Origin: Flavobacteriales bacterium TMED123 | Lineage (GTDB): Bacteria > Bacteroidota > Bacteroidia > Flavobacteriales > BACL11 | Assembly: GCA_002170165.1 (NCBI GenBank) | Contig: NHFY01000012.1 | Location: 1-64,000 of the forward strand | Direction: 5' to 3' | Length of the DNA: 64,000 bases | Shown: positions 17,701 through 24,944 of the stretch, piece by piece | How positions within the stretch are numbered: the first letter of the stretch is position 1 | How the letters are laid out: each line of letters begins with the position of its first letter | The notes under the pieces: model-generated | Told to the model about the DNA's origin: nothing | Seen by the model: the letters and a program-made list of their open reading frames with translations, nothing else | The model's database searches: none | Position numbers and translations under genes: made by a program

Positions 17701-20092
17701 GGATTTTGGTGATGGAACAACTTCTAATTTGGCATCACCATCTCATCTTTATGCTTCTTCAGGAGTGTATGATGTGCAACTTATGGTTGAAAATAACTTT
17801 GGCTGTAAGGACACCATTATGCATAATGGGCTTATAAATATCTCAGGGCCTCTTGGTAGCTTTACCATTTCAAATACTCAAATTTGCATAGATGATACCG
17901 CTATTTTTATGCCTTTTGTTAGTAATACTGCTTCTTATTTCTGGGATTTTGGAGACGGTACATTTTCGGCAGATAGTCAAGCAACACATTTGTACACGAA
18001 TGCAGGTGTTTATTATCCATCTTTGGTTTTAGCAAATAGTTCTGCTTGTCAGTTTACAGTACAATCAGCTGATTCAATTGTTGTGCGCACAATTAATATT
18101 GATGCTGGTGCTAGTACTTCAGTTTGTAGAAATGATAGTGTTACGCTTCTTGCTATTGCTGATTCTGGAAGTATCTTATGGTCTCCCGCAACATTACTAT
18201 CTAATCCTAATGTATTGAATCCTATGGCCAAACCAACTACAACAACAGTCTTTAAAGCCACTATCTCAGATGGTCTTTGTGAGGTTACAGATTCTGTTTT
18301 GGTTGTTGTTAATCAACAAGTGCCAAATCCAACAATTAATGTGAATAATCTATGTGAAGAAGATACTTTGGTTTTTTCTGCGAATTCTGGCTTAAGTACT
18401 AATAACATTGCTTGGTTGTGGGATTTAGGAAATGGCACCCATTCTAATTCACAAGATGTTCATCAGAAATATCCAGCTGCTGGAAATTACTTGATTAGCT
18501 TGCTGGTTACTAATCTAGACAATGCATGTGCAACAGAAATCTATCAAACAATTAATGTTTACAAAACTCCTATTGCAGATTTTACAGCTGATGAGGTATG
18601 TCTTGGAGAAACTACATTTTTTAGTGATTTATCTAATTCTTCTGATGGAGCAATCGTGCAATGGTTCTGGGATTTTGGAGATGTTGCTGCTGGTCTTTCT
18701 ACTTTTAAAAATCCAAAATATCAGTATGCCAATCATGGAACCTATTCTGTCAGTTTAAATGTAATGTCAGATTATGGATGTGAGCATACAATTACAAAAA
18801 ATATAATGGTTCATGAGTTGCCAATAGCTGATTTTAATGTACTAGATGCTTGTCAAAATGAGTATAATTTATTTCAGTCCACATCATCAATAGGCTTAGG
18901 AAGTATCAGTGTTTGGAATTGGGATTTTGGAGATGGAAATACTTTTTCTGGAGATAGAGAAACCCAACATTTGTATCAAAATGACGGAATTTTTGATGTT
19001 ACACTTCTGATAGCTTCTGATAAAGGGTGTGAGGCAGAAACCACAATGCAAACATTGGTATATGCTTTACCAAATCCTTTCTTTACAACAAATTATAATT
19101 GTTTTGGTGATTTTACTGCTTTTTATGAAGATGCCAGCATCTCCAATGGAAGTATTATTGCTTGGAATTGGGATTTTGGTGATGATATAGGGACAGCCAA
19201 TCATAATAATCCTAACTATCAGTATTTAGCGGCAGGAACTTACCCTGTGAGTTTAACGCTTTTGAGCGATAAATTGTGTGAAAACTCAATCACAAAGAAT
19301 GTTACTATCTCAGCTCTCCCAAATGTCGCAATCTATGGTGATGAAAAAGTTTGTGTAGGAGATGAAATTGAGCTTGTCGATTTATCTTTGGTAGATGGTG
19401 GGTATATTACCAATTGGAATTGGGATTTAGGGGATGGGACAACAATTAACCAACAAAAAGTAAATCACTCTTATCAATTTGCAGGAACTTATACTGTTTC
19501 ACTAGCTGTCACTTCTAGTTCTGGTTGTTCTAACTCTAAAACATTCTCAAATATGATAAATGTATTTGCGAAACCAATAGCTGATTTTTCAGTATCAAAT
19601 CAATTCTTATCCATTAATAATTCAACTGTGGAGTTGATTAATAAATCAGTTGGTGCTGATAGTTGGGTCTGGGATTTAGGAAATGGATTTAATTCTAAAC
19701 TGCAAAATCCATCAGTTACTTATCAGGATACTGGCAAATACATTGTTTCTCTTCTTGCTACTAATATTTATGGTTGTTCAGATAAGGCTTATAGAGAGAT
19801 TCATGTTGCACCTGAATTTACACTTTTTATTCCAAATTCTTTCACGCCAAATAGAGATGGGCTAGATGATGATTTTTTGGCTTACGGGGAGGGTGTGGTT
19901 TCCTTCAAAATGAATATTTATAACAGATGGGGAGAAATTATTTTCACTTCCTTTGATAAAGAGCTTGGTTGGGATGGAAAAGATAGTTTTAATAATCTTA
20001 TTCCAAATGGCGTTTATTTATACCATATTGCTGTTACTGATTTTAAAGGAAAAGCTTGGGTATATAATGGAGAAGTTAATTTGATGAGATAA
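14738..20092 (+). CDS. Giant PKD-repeat surface protein with T9SS type B sorting domain
   Basis: A 1784-residue secreted protein. An N-terminal signal segment (hydrophobic core about residues 22-36, ending ATSQ) is preceded by an unusually long basic n-region. The body is a chain of PKD domains marked by WDFGDG-type motifs. I count 18 clear copies plus one degenerate copy (LWDDGYIGYG). One different Ig-like module (SVCRNDSVTLLAI...LWSPATLL) lies at about residues 1115-1190. The last ~88 residues, from IPNSFTPNRDGLDDDF through YNRWGEIIF and GWDGKD to the Leu-Met-Arg end, are the CHU_C/type B C-terminal domain that directs export by the type IX system. Likely a cell-surface adhesin or matrix protein. 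It stands alone, with no PorP/SprF-like gene beside it. Confidence 0.93.
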   Translation: MTIVLRYLLLKKNINLNTNKIVYCFLNLIALLITSSATSQVTANFTTVDSTSACGSLIVDFHDLSTGSPTSWLWDLGNGNISTLKNPIAIYTNPGVYHVELTVSDGLTNDSKVEFGYITVFENPTANIDVVNSTLGCVSHLVEFLDVSQSSDIIISWFWDFGEGGNSNIQNPSYTYLSDGLFNVSLLVEDRNSCQDLITITDYIEAESQPIANFTADILLSCNTNESISFHNLSSGTNLSYFWDFGDGSTSTLANPIHNYSSGIFTITLVINNGFCSDTLIMQDYIEIGATYTTNFTSNTNSGCADLMVQFIDNSSIGTDNWFWDFGDGTTSYLQNPTHIYAIAGIYNVLLETSINGNCESDKMIFGAIEVFDKPNISFNAIEKFSCDTPFIVDFTDQTLGVGSWSWDFGNGLTSNLQSPSVLYDSIAAYTVSLSVVDVNSCTNTLTKTNFITIDKPLSAFNATNLSGCSPLNTAFVDTSQSTQAVVAWFWDFGDGNSSTLQNPTHEYNSSGFYDISLHIIDSLGCSSVTTTNNYIQVANAPQTDFTANLHIVCAGTNINFTDLSTTSTTIDGWYWNFGDGASSTSKNPSHSYNIVGNYNVSLVSSTIGCVDTLSVNNYIQVIEPTAFFSETYNCPDPLKVEFTNLSIGADQLFWDFGDGSISTLSNPIHVFPSRGTYNVKLTATNNTTQCTHDYTFPIKITDPVANFTYLVNPNNGLEDSVGCRPHHVHLDNLSQDMSYYRVLWDDGYIGYGRIDHLFDTVGTFDVSMVIWDIHGCKDTFTYQNMFSIKDVKADFEISNVMGCDSLMVEFNNLTIPNSSVLWDFGDGGASSLNQAQHLYYNEGVYDVALFAESSYGCKDTMQKKQYIKFVYPAAEFTANKNTACFDEQINFINQSSGIGLSYLWDFGDGITSTNLNNTHSYNQNGMYDISLSVVDSFGCTNSLQKKAHIQVQEPIANFSVNTVSSNCPPLISDFSNLSSVDASIFSWDFGDGTTSNLASPSHLYASSGVYDVQLMVENNFGCKDTIMHNGLINISGPLGSFTISNTQICIDDTAIFMPFVSNTASYFWDFGDGTFSADSQATHLYTNAGVYYPSLVLANSSACQFTVQSADSIVVRTINIDAGASTSVCRNDSVTLLAIADSGSILWSPATLLSNPNVLNPMAKPTTTTVFKATISDGLCEVTDSVLVVVNQQVPNPTINVNNLCEEDTLVFSANSGLSTNNIAWLWDLGNGTHSNSQDVHQKYPAAGNYLISLLVTNLDNACATEIYQTINVYKTPIADFTADEVCLGETTFFSDLSNSSDGAIVQWFWDFGDVAAGLSTFKNPKYQYANHGTYSVSLNVMSDYGCEHTITKNIMVHELPIADFNVLDACQNEYNLFQSTSSIGLGSISVWNWDFGDGNTFSGDRETQHLYQNDGIFDVTLLIASDKGCEAETTMQTLVYALPNPFFTTNYNCFGDFTAFYEDASISNGSIIAWNWDFGDDIGTANHNNPNYQYLAAGTYPVSLTLLSDKLCENSITKNVTISALPNVAIYGDEKVCVGDEIELVDLSLVDGGYITNWNWDLGDGTTINQQKVNHSYQFAGTYTVSLAVTSSSGCSNSKTFSNMINVFAKPIADFSVSNQFLSINNSTVELINKSVGADSWVWDLGNGFNSKLQNPSVTYQDTGKYIVSLLATNIYGCSDKAYREIHVAPEFTLFIPNSFTPNRDGLDDDFLAYGEGVVSFKMNIYNRWGEIIFTSFDKELGWDGKDSFNNLIPNGVYLYHIAVTDFKGKAWVYNGEVNLMR

Positions 20093-20111
20093 TAAATTAT
20101 TTTCTAATTTT

Positions 20112-20156
20112 AGCCAGATTAAATTTTTGCATGAACTTTAAATCTGGCTTTTTTTT
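20112..20156 (+). terminator. Terminator-like hairpin overlapping the start of the next gene
   Basis: Perfect 9-base arms AGCCAGATT (20112-20120) and AATCTGGCT (20141-20149), a 20-base loop, and a run of eight T (20149-20156). It is well placed to end transcription of the PKD gene, 19 bases after its stop. The loop contains the ATG (20131) of the next gene, and the T-run encodes part of that gene's signal peptide. It may therefore act as an attenuator for the lipoprotein gene as well. Confidence 0.55.
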
Positions 20157-21690
20157 ATTATTACTTTTTTCTCTTTCTTGCGGAAGCCCCTTACAAGATG
20201 AGAAGTTATCTATTTTCAAATACAATCAGGCTTCCGGAATTGCAACATTAGACCCTGCATTTGCCAAAGATCAAGCTACTATTTGGGTGTGCAATCAGCT
20301 TTTTAATGGTTTGGTACAGCTTAATGAAAAACTTGAAGTAGTGCCATCTATTGCTAAAAATTGGGACATCTCTAATGATGGTTTGAGTTATACTTTTTAC
20401 TTGCGAGATGATGTGTTTTTTCATCATCATGAAATTTTTACTCAAGAGAGAAGGGTGGTGGCTTCTGATTTTTCTTTTAGTTTTAATAGGTTAAAAAGCA
20501 AACAATTGGCTTCTCCTGGGGCTTGGGTACTTGCTAATGTGAACAGTTATACAGCAATAAATGATTCTACATTTAATATAATGTTAAAAAACCCTTTTCC
20601 TCCCTTTTTAGACTTGCTTTCTATGCCATATTGTTCGGTTATTCCTAAAGAAATTGTAGAAAATACTGATTTTAGAGCTAATCCAATTGGAACGGGCCCT
20701 TTTCAGTTTCAATACTGGAAAGAAGGGGTAAAATTGGTTTTTCGTAAAAACCAAAATTATTTTGAGAAAGAGGAAGGCAAGAGCTTACCATATTTGGATG
20801 CTGTAGCTATTACATTCATAAAAGATAAGCAAGCTGCATTTCTAGAGTTTTTGAAAGGAGACTTAGATTTTATATCAGGATTAGATGCTTCTTATAAAGA
20901 TGAAGTGCTTAAAAGAGATGGAGGCTTGCAAGAAAAATACAAGGGAAAAATTAATTTGCAATCCGAACCTTATTTGAATACCGAATACTTAGGATTTTTA
21001 ATGGAAAATGCTCTTCCGATAGAAATTAGGCAAGCCATTAATTATGGTTTTGATAGAAAAAAAATGCTTAAATACTTACGTAATGATATAGGTACTCCTG
21101 CTTTGCAAGGTTTTGTGCCAAAAGGATTACCTTCTTTTTCAGAGGAGTTAAAAGGATATGACTACAATCTAGAGAAAGCTAAACAATTGATTGCTGCAAG
21201 TGGTTTTGATGCAAATAAAGAAATTGTTTTATCCACCACATCTTCCTATTTGGATTTGTGTGAATACATACAAAATGCTTTGTTTGAGATTGGACTTAAT
21301 ATTAAAATAGAGGTAAATCCGCCCTCCACCCATAGACAAATGGTAGCTACTTCAAAACTTTCATTTTTCAGAGGGAGTTGGATTGCCGATTATGCTGATG
21401 CTGAGAATTATTTGGCGCTTTTTTATAGTGAAAATTTTTGTCCAAATGGGCCTAATTACACTCATTTTGCAAATGAAAAGTTTGATGATTTGTACGAAAG
21501 GGCAAGCAAAGAAACCAATGATAGTGTTCGCTTTTTACTCTATAATAAAATGGATGAAATCATCATAAATCAGGCAGCTATTGTCCCTCTTTATTATGAT
21601 AAGGTATTGCGTTTTTCTCATCTGAATATTTCAGGCTTTAATTCTAATCCTATGAATTTGTTGGATTTGAAAAGGGTGAAAAAACAATAA
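20131..21690 (+). CDS. Extracellular solute-binding lipoprotein, family 5 (peptide/oligopeptide type)
   Basis: A 519-residue lipoprotein of the SBP_bac_5 family (OppA/DppA-like), which binds peptides or similar ligands for ABC import. The signal peptide is very short, with lipobox LSLSC and lipidation at C17. The N-terminal block GIATLDPAFAKDQATIWVCNQLFNGL and the following PSIAKNWDISNDGLSYTFYLRDDV segment are hallmark sequences. TGPFQF and KLVFRKNQNYF follow. No permease or ATPase gene is adjacent, so any transporter partners lie elsewhere. The ATG lies in the loop of a terminator-like hairpin. Confidence 0.9.
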   Translation: MNFKSGFFLLLLFSLSCGSPLQDEKLSIFKYNQASGIATLDPAFAKDQATIWVCNQLFNGLVQLNEKLEVVPSIAKNWDISNDGLSYTFYLRDDVFFHHHEIFTQERRVVASDFSFSFNRLKSKQLASPGAWVLANVNSYTAINDSTFNIMLKNPFPPFLDLLSMPYCSVIPKEIVENTDFRANPIGTGPFQFQYWKEGVKLVFRKNQNYFEKEEGKSLPYLDAVAITFIKDKQAAFLEFLKGDLDFISGLDASYKDEVLKRDGGLQEKYKGKINLQSEPYLNTEYLGFLMENALPIEIRQAINYGFDRKKMLKYLRNDIGTPALQGFVPKGLPSFSEELKGYDYNLEKAKQLIAASGFDANKEIVLSTTSSYLDLCEYIQNALFEIGLNIKIEVNPPSTHRQMVATSKLSFFRGSWIADYADAENYLALFYSENFCPNGPNYTHFANEKFDDLYERASKETNDSVRFLLYNKMDEIIINQAAIVPLYYDKVLRFSHLNISGFNSNPMNLLDLKRVKKQ

Positions 21691-21727
21691 ATAGAGTTAC
21701 GCTTAATTATTTTGAATACAAAAAGGA

Positions 21728-22588
21728 TTATATCACTTCCAGTACTTTTGAAATCATCTTATCTACAGTCTTTTTATAATCTTTACTTTGGGTTTTAGAA
21801 ATTCTGTTGCCAATTATAGCACAAATCGTAAGCGCGTGATGCCCTAGTGCTTTTGCTAAAAAATAAAGTGCTGAAGTTTCCATTTCAAAATTTGTAATTC
21901 TATTTCCTTTATAGCAGAAAGTATTCATCTTTTGGTGTAAATCTTCTATAGTGGGCGCTATTCTCAATTTTCTGCCCTGTGGAGCATAAAAACCAGAAGC
22001 AGTTGCGGTAATACCTTTAGCAAAGCTGTCAAACTTTTTTAACAATTCTTCACTTCCTTTTACAATATAAGGATAAGCTGATTGCTTTGGCCAATTACTA
22101 TGAGTAGCAAATGCACTACTCATTTTCTCATCTATTATATTTTCAGATTGATAAAAATGCGCTAATCCGTCAAATCCAAGCCCATGAGTAGCCATTAAAA
22201 AACTATCTACTTTTACATCTTTTTGTAAAGCGCCAGAGGTTCCCAATCTAATAATATTTAATGATCTTTTCTTTTCTTTTATGGTTCTAGTTTCTAAATC
22301 AATATTTACTGCTGCATCCAATTCATTCAAAACTATATCAATGTTGTCAGTGCCAATTCCTGTAGCTACTACAGAAATTCTTTTTCCATTATATGTTCCA
22401 GTATGGGTTAAAAACTCTCTGTTTTTAATCTTAATATCAATGTTATCAAAATGTTGAGATACTTGCCTTACCCTTGCTCTATCACCAACAACAATAATAG
22501 AATCGGCAATTTCTTTGCCTAAGAGATTAAGATGATACACCTTGTTTTCAGCGGTAAGTATTAATTCAGTATCTTTGATAACTTTCAT
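21728..22588 (-). CDS. Nucleoside phosphorylase, uridine phosphorylase-like
   Basis: A 286-residue cytoplasmic PNP/UDP family enzyme that splits nucleosides (probably uridine) with phosphate to base and ribose-1-phosphate for salvage. Seen: ADSIIVVGDRARVRQVS at the phosphate-binding start, VVATGIGTDNIDIVLNEL, IRLGTSGALQ, and ITNFEMETSALYFLAKALGHHA with the Met-Glu ribose-binding pair. The frame opens at 22615, but I take ATG 22588. It gives the normal N-terminus MKVIKDTELIL and lies 24 bases after a perfect -7 box. The longer N-terminus would run through that promoter. Confidence 0.9.
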   Translation of the reverse strand: MKVIKDTELILTAENKVYHLNLLGKEIADSIIVVGDRARVRQVSQHFDNIDIKIKNREFLTHTGTYNGKRISVVATGIGTDNIDIVLNELDAAVNIDLETRTIKEKKRSLNIIRLGTSGALQKDVKVDSFLMATHGLGFDGLAHFYQSENIIDEKMSSAFATHSNWPKQSAYPYIVKGSEELLKKFDSFAKGITATASGFYAPQGRKLRIAPTIEDLHQKMNTFCYKGNRITNFEMETSALYFLAKALGHHALTICAIIGNRISKTQSKDYKKTVDKMISKVLEVI

Positions 22589-22598
22589 AATAATGTAG

Positions 22599-22606
22599 TA
22601 AATTTG
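22599..22606 (+). promoter_or_regulatory. -7 promoter box for the universal stress protein gene
   Basis: TAAATTTG, an exact TAnnTTTG match, 21 bases before the ATG at 22628. It is back-to-back with the box for the uridine phosphorylase gene, 6 bases away on the other strand. Confidence 0.6.
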
Positions 22607-22612
22607 CAAAAT

Positions 22613-22620
22613 CAAAAATA
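22613..22620 (-). promoter_or_regulatory. -7 promoter box for the uridine phosphorylase-like gene
   Basis: TATTTTTG on the minus strand, an exact match, 24 bases before the preferred start at 22588. The two divergent boxes interleave, so both polymerases probably cannot initiate at once. Confidence 0.6.
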
Positions 22621-22627
22621 AGAAATT

Positions 22628-23506
22628 ATGTCAATAGAAAGCAGTGGAATTTTAGTTCCTATCGGATTTTCTAATCAGTCTATGATTGCACTAGGCCAAG
22701 CTTTTAATTTGGCTAAAATTAAAAAATCAAAAATCATTTTACTATCGGTAATTGAAGAGCCAAGCAAGATAGAGTCTCTTTTTTTAGACGATAAAACGCA
22801 TGAGTTACAACAGAAGGTAAATCAAAAACTAGTGGAAGTTGGAAAAGATTATGCGGAAAAATATAATGTTGAGGTAGATACTATGGTAGCTAAGGGAAGG
22901 GTTTATGAGCAAATTATTGATGTAGCTGAAATGCTTAGTGTGGATTTAATTGTAATGGGAACAAATGGCACTCCAAAAGAAGTGATGAAAAGAGTAATAG
23001 GTTCTAATGCCGAGAGAGTAGTTCGTTTGGCGCATTGTCCTGTAATTACCATAAAAGGAAAGGATCATAAAAATGGATGCAAAAACATTATACTTCCACT
23101 TGATTTAGAAAAACAAACCAAAGAGAAGGTTACGTTAGCCATTGAATACGCTAGATATTGGAATGCTACTATTCGTGTGGTTTCAGTCTTATTAAGAGAT
23201 AAACAAGAGATAAAAGATAAGTTGGTACGAAATCTAAATCAGGTAAAAAAGTTTATTCAAGATGCCAAATTAAATTGTACTGCCGAACTATTAGTAGGCA
23301 AGAAGGGAAAGGGTTTAGCTGAATCCATTCTTGATTATGAGGAAAATTTTGAATCAGATTTAATCTTGATTATGACAAGACAAGAAGATATTTTTTCCAA
23401 TAAGTTAGGTACTGCAGCTAGAGAGATTATCTATCAGTCTGAAATTCCTGTCATGAGTATAAAACCACATGAAAGGGAAGATATACCTTCTCCATTTACT
23501 TATTAG
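22628..23506 (+). CDS. Tandem-domain universal stress protein
   Basis: A 292-residue cytoplasmic protein made of two UspA-type domains. The first (about 6-142) has the ATP-binding signature MGTNG then GSNAERVV followed by CPVITIK. The second (about 150-285) begins NIILPLDLEKQTKE and keeps a TRQED...GTAAREIIYQSEIPVMSIK version of the same loop, which is degenerate and may not bind ATP. Universal stress proteins of this kind respond to starvation or redox stress, with the biochemical role often unknown. The CinA-like gene starts 11 bases after its stop. Confidence 0.9.
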   Translation: MSIESSGILVPIGFSNQSMIALGQAFNLAKIKKSKIILLSVIEEPSKIESLFLDDKTHELQQKVNQKLVEVGKDYAEKYNVEVDTMVAKGRVYEQIIDVAEMLSVDLIVMGTNGTPKEVMKRVIGSNAERVVRLAHCPVITIKGKDHKNGCKNIILPLDLEKQTKEKVTLAIEYARYWNATIRVVSVLLRDKQEIKDKLVRNLNQVKKFIQDAKLNCTAELLVGKKGKGLAESILDYEENFESDLILIMTRQEDIFSNKLGTAAREIIYQSEIPVMSIKPHEREDIPSPFTY

Positions 23507-23517
23507 ATTTTACTTTT

Positions 23518-23997
23518 ATGTCACCAAATGACAATTGGCAAACTTTAGTAAAAGAAATTGCGGCTTTTTTGACTGCTCAAAAAAACACTATATCGGTAGC
23601 TGAAAGTTGTACAGCAGGAAACATTGCTACTATGCTTACCTCTTTATCAGGAAGTTCTAATTTTTTTGAAGGTGGAATTATTGCTTATTCCGAAAAAGCA
23701 AAAATAAATCAACTTCAAGTAAAAAATCAGGATATAAAAAAATATTCAGCTGTAAGTGAGCAAGTAGCACAGCAAATGGTTGTAGGGGTTAAGAGTCAAT
23801 TTCAATCAGATTACGCCTTAGCAACCACAGGTTATGCAGGTCCAACAGGCGATAAAGTGGGGCAAGTTTTTATTGCCTTTGCTGCCAAAGAAGAAATCTA
23901 TGTGTCTTCACATCTTTTTGAGGGAGCAAGAAAAGAGATTGTATGTCAAGCAGCTGTTAAAGCTTTAAGTATTTTATTGTCAGAAATAAAAAAATAA
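23518..23997 (+). CDS. pncC: CinA C-terminal domain amidase (PncC-like nicotinamide-nucleotide amidase)
   Basis: A 159-residue stand-alone CinA_C domain. PncC deamidates nicotinamide mononucleotide to nicotinate mononucleotide in the pyridine nucleotide cycle. Diagnostic blocks: VAESCTAGNIATMLTSLSGS, FFEGGIIAYSEKAK with the conserved Tyr, and ATTGYAGPTG, which corresponds to the usual GIAGPxGG and is slightly divergent. The N-terminal MoCF-like domain of full CinA is absent. It lies just after the universal stress gene and before rpmB, a cinA-rpmB neighbourhood common in Bacteroidota. The gene symbol is given from the domain, not from proven activity. Confidence 0.85.
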   Translation: MSPNDNWQTLVKEIAAFLTAQKNTISVAESCTAGNIATMLTSLSGSSNFFEGGIIAYSEKAKINQLQVKNQDIKKYSAVSEQVAQQMVVGVKSQFQSDYALATTGYAGPTGDKVGQVFIAFAAKEEIYVSSHLFEGARKEIVCQAAVKALSILLSEIKK

Positions 23998-24026
23998 AAA
24001 AGTTTTCTAATCAATTGAAAACTAAC

Positions 24027-24034
24027 TATATTTG
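24027..24034 (+). promoter_or_regulatory. -7 promoter box for rpmB
   Basis: TATATTTG, an exact match followed by CAG, 20 bases before the rpmB ATG. Confidence 0.6.
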
Positions 24035-24054
24035 CAGTCCAAAAATTAATAGAA

Positions 24055-24294
24055 ATGTCAAGAGTTTGTCAAATAACAGGGAAAAAAGTAATGAGTGGAA
24101 ACAATGTTTCCCATGCAAAAAACAAAACAAAAAGAAAGTTCTATCCGAATCTTCAAGCCAAAAAGTTTTATATCCCAGAAGAAGATAAATGGATTACCCT
24201 TAAAGTCTCTGCTAATGCGCTTAGAACTATCAATAGAAAAGGAATTTCAGCTGTGCTAAAAAAAGCAAAAGCTAACGGTAATATAGTTTTATAA
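24055..24294 (+). CDS. rpmB: 50S ribosomal protein L28
   Basis: A 79-residue basic ribosomal protein. The N-terminus [20 protein letters not shown], the following [18 protein letters not shown] and the C-terminal [12 protein letters not shown] are characteristic of bacterial L28. There is no Cys-x2-Cys zinc ribbon. It has its own exact -7 box. In related genomes rpmG normally follows directly. Here a lipoprotein and an M1 peptidase gene intervene. Confidence 0.97.
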   Translation: MSRVCQITGKKVMSGNNVSHAKNKTKRKFYPNLQAKKFYIPEEDKWITLKVSANALRTINRKGISAVLKKAKANGNIVL

Positions 24295-24368
24295 CTTTTA
24301 GTAAATAGACTTTTTCTAAAAGTCGTTATATTTCGTGTTATTTTTTTCATTAATTTAAATATAAAATC

Positions 24369-24920
24369 ATGAAAAATTATACAAGAATCTTAATCATGAT
24401 GATTCTCTCATCACTATTTATCATCTCTTCGTGTAAAAAAGAGGAGGAAGTGATTGAAGGATGTCCTGATTCAGGTGCCATGAACTATAATTCTAATGCA
24501 ACGGTTAATGATGGTAGTTGTATTTTTTCTTATGATATTGCGCAAGGATTATGGTTTTTTGATTTTACATGTGATAGTATTAGTGGTGGTATATCAATTG
24601 ATCTAATTAAGGAGTTTTTACCTAATTCTGTTATTGTTAATGGTGTTGCAAGTGGAGAATTAGTTTTTAATCTAGATACAATTTCAATCAGTGGAACAAT
24701 TAACAAAAATGGTAATCTTCTAATTCCAGAACAGACTTTATTTTCTTTCGACACACTTCTCTTTGGTGTTCCAATAACTGTGCCGATTAATATAGATGGA
24801 GATGGAAATATTTTATCTCAGAATCAAGGAACCTTAAGGCTTAATTATTCAACCATAGATCTGTTTCCTGTTCCTGGATTTCCTTTTACTTGTGAGGCTA
24901 TATTAAATAGAGAGGAATAA
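24369..24920 (+). CDS. Lipoprotein of unknown function
   Basis: A 183-residue lipoprotein. The signal peptide ends in a lipobox-like IISSC with C22 as lipidation site, followed by KKEEEV. Residues about 31-51 form the GCPDSGAMNYNSNATVNDGSC motif, a Cys-bounded Asn-Tyr-Asn/Asp-Gly-Ser-Cys element repeated in many secreted Bacteroidota proteins. The rest (about 55-180) is beta-rich with a pattern like lipocalin/DUF-type lipoproteins, and a C-terminal Cys. Probably surface or outer-membrane periplasmic. It is followed 24 bases later by the M1 peptidase, which suggests co-expression. Confidence 0.8.
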   Translation: MKNYTRILIMMILSSLFIISSCKKEEEVIEGCPDSGAMNYNSNATVNDGSCIFSYDIAQGLWFFDFTCDSISGGISIDLIKEFLPNSVIVNGVASGELVFNLDTISISGTINKNGNLLIPEQTLFSFDTLLFGVPITVPINIDGDGNILSQNQGTLRLNYSTIDLFPVPGFPFTCEAILNREE

Positions 24921-24944
24921 TGTGTTTTTATTAACAATTCTTAC

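Noticed and set aside
14880-19780. Repeated DNA around WDFGDG codons as a possible repeat array or CRISPR
   Set aside because: Spacing follows protein domains (~80 codons), copies diverge and the frame is open throughout: coding repeats.
24294-24323. Hairpin ACTTTTAG/CTAAAAGT right after rpmB as a terminator
   Set aside because: There is no T-run after the stem, and it overlaps a region rich in A/T where such pairs arise by chance; not listed as a feature.
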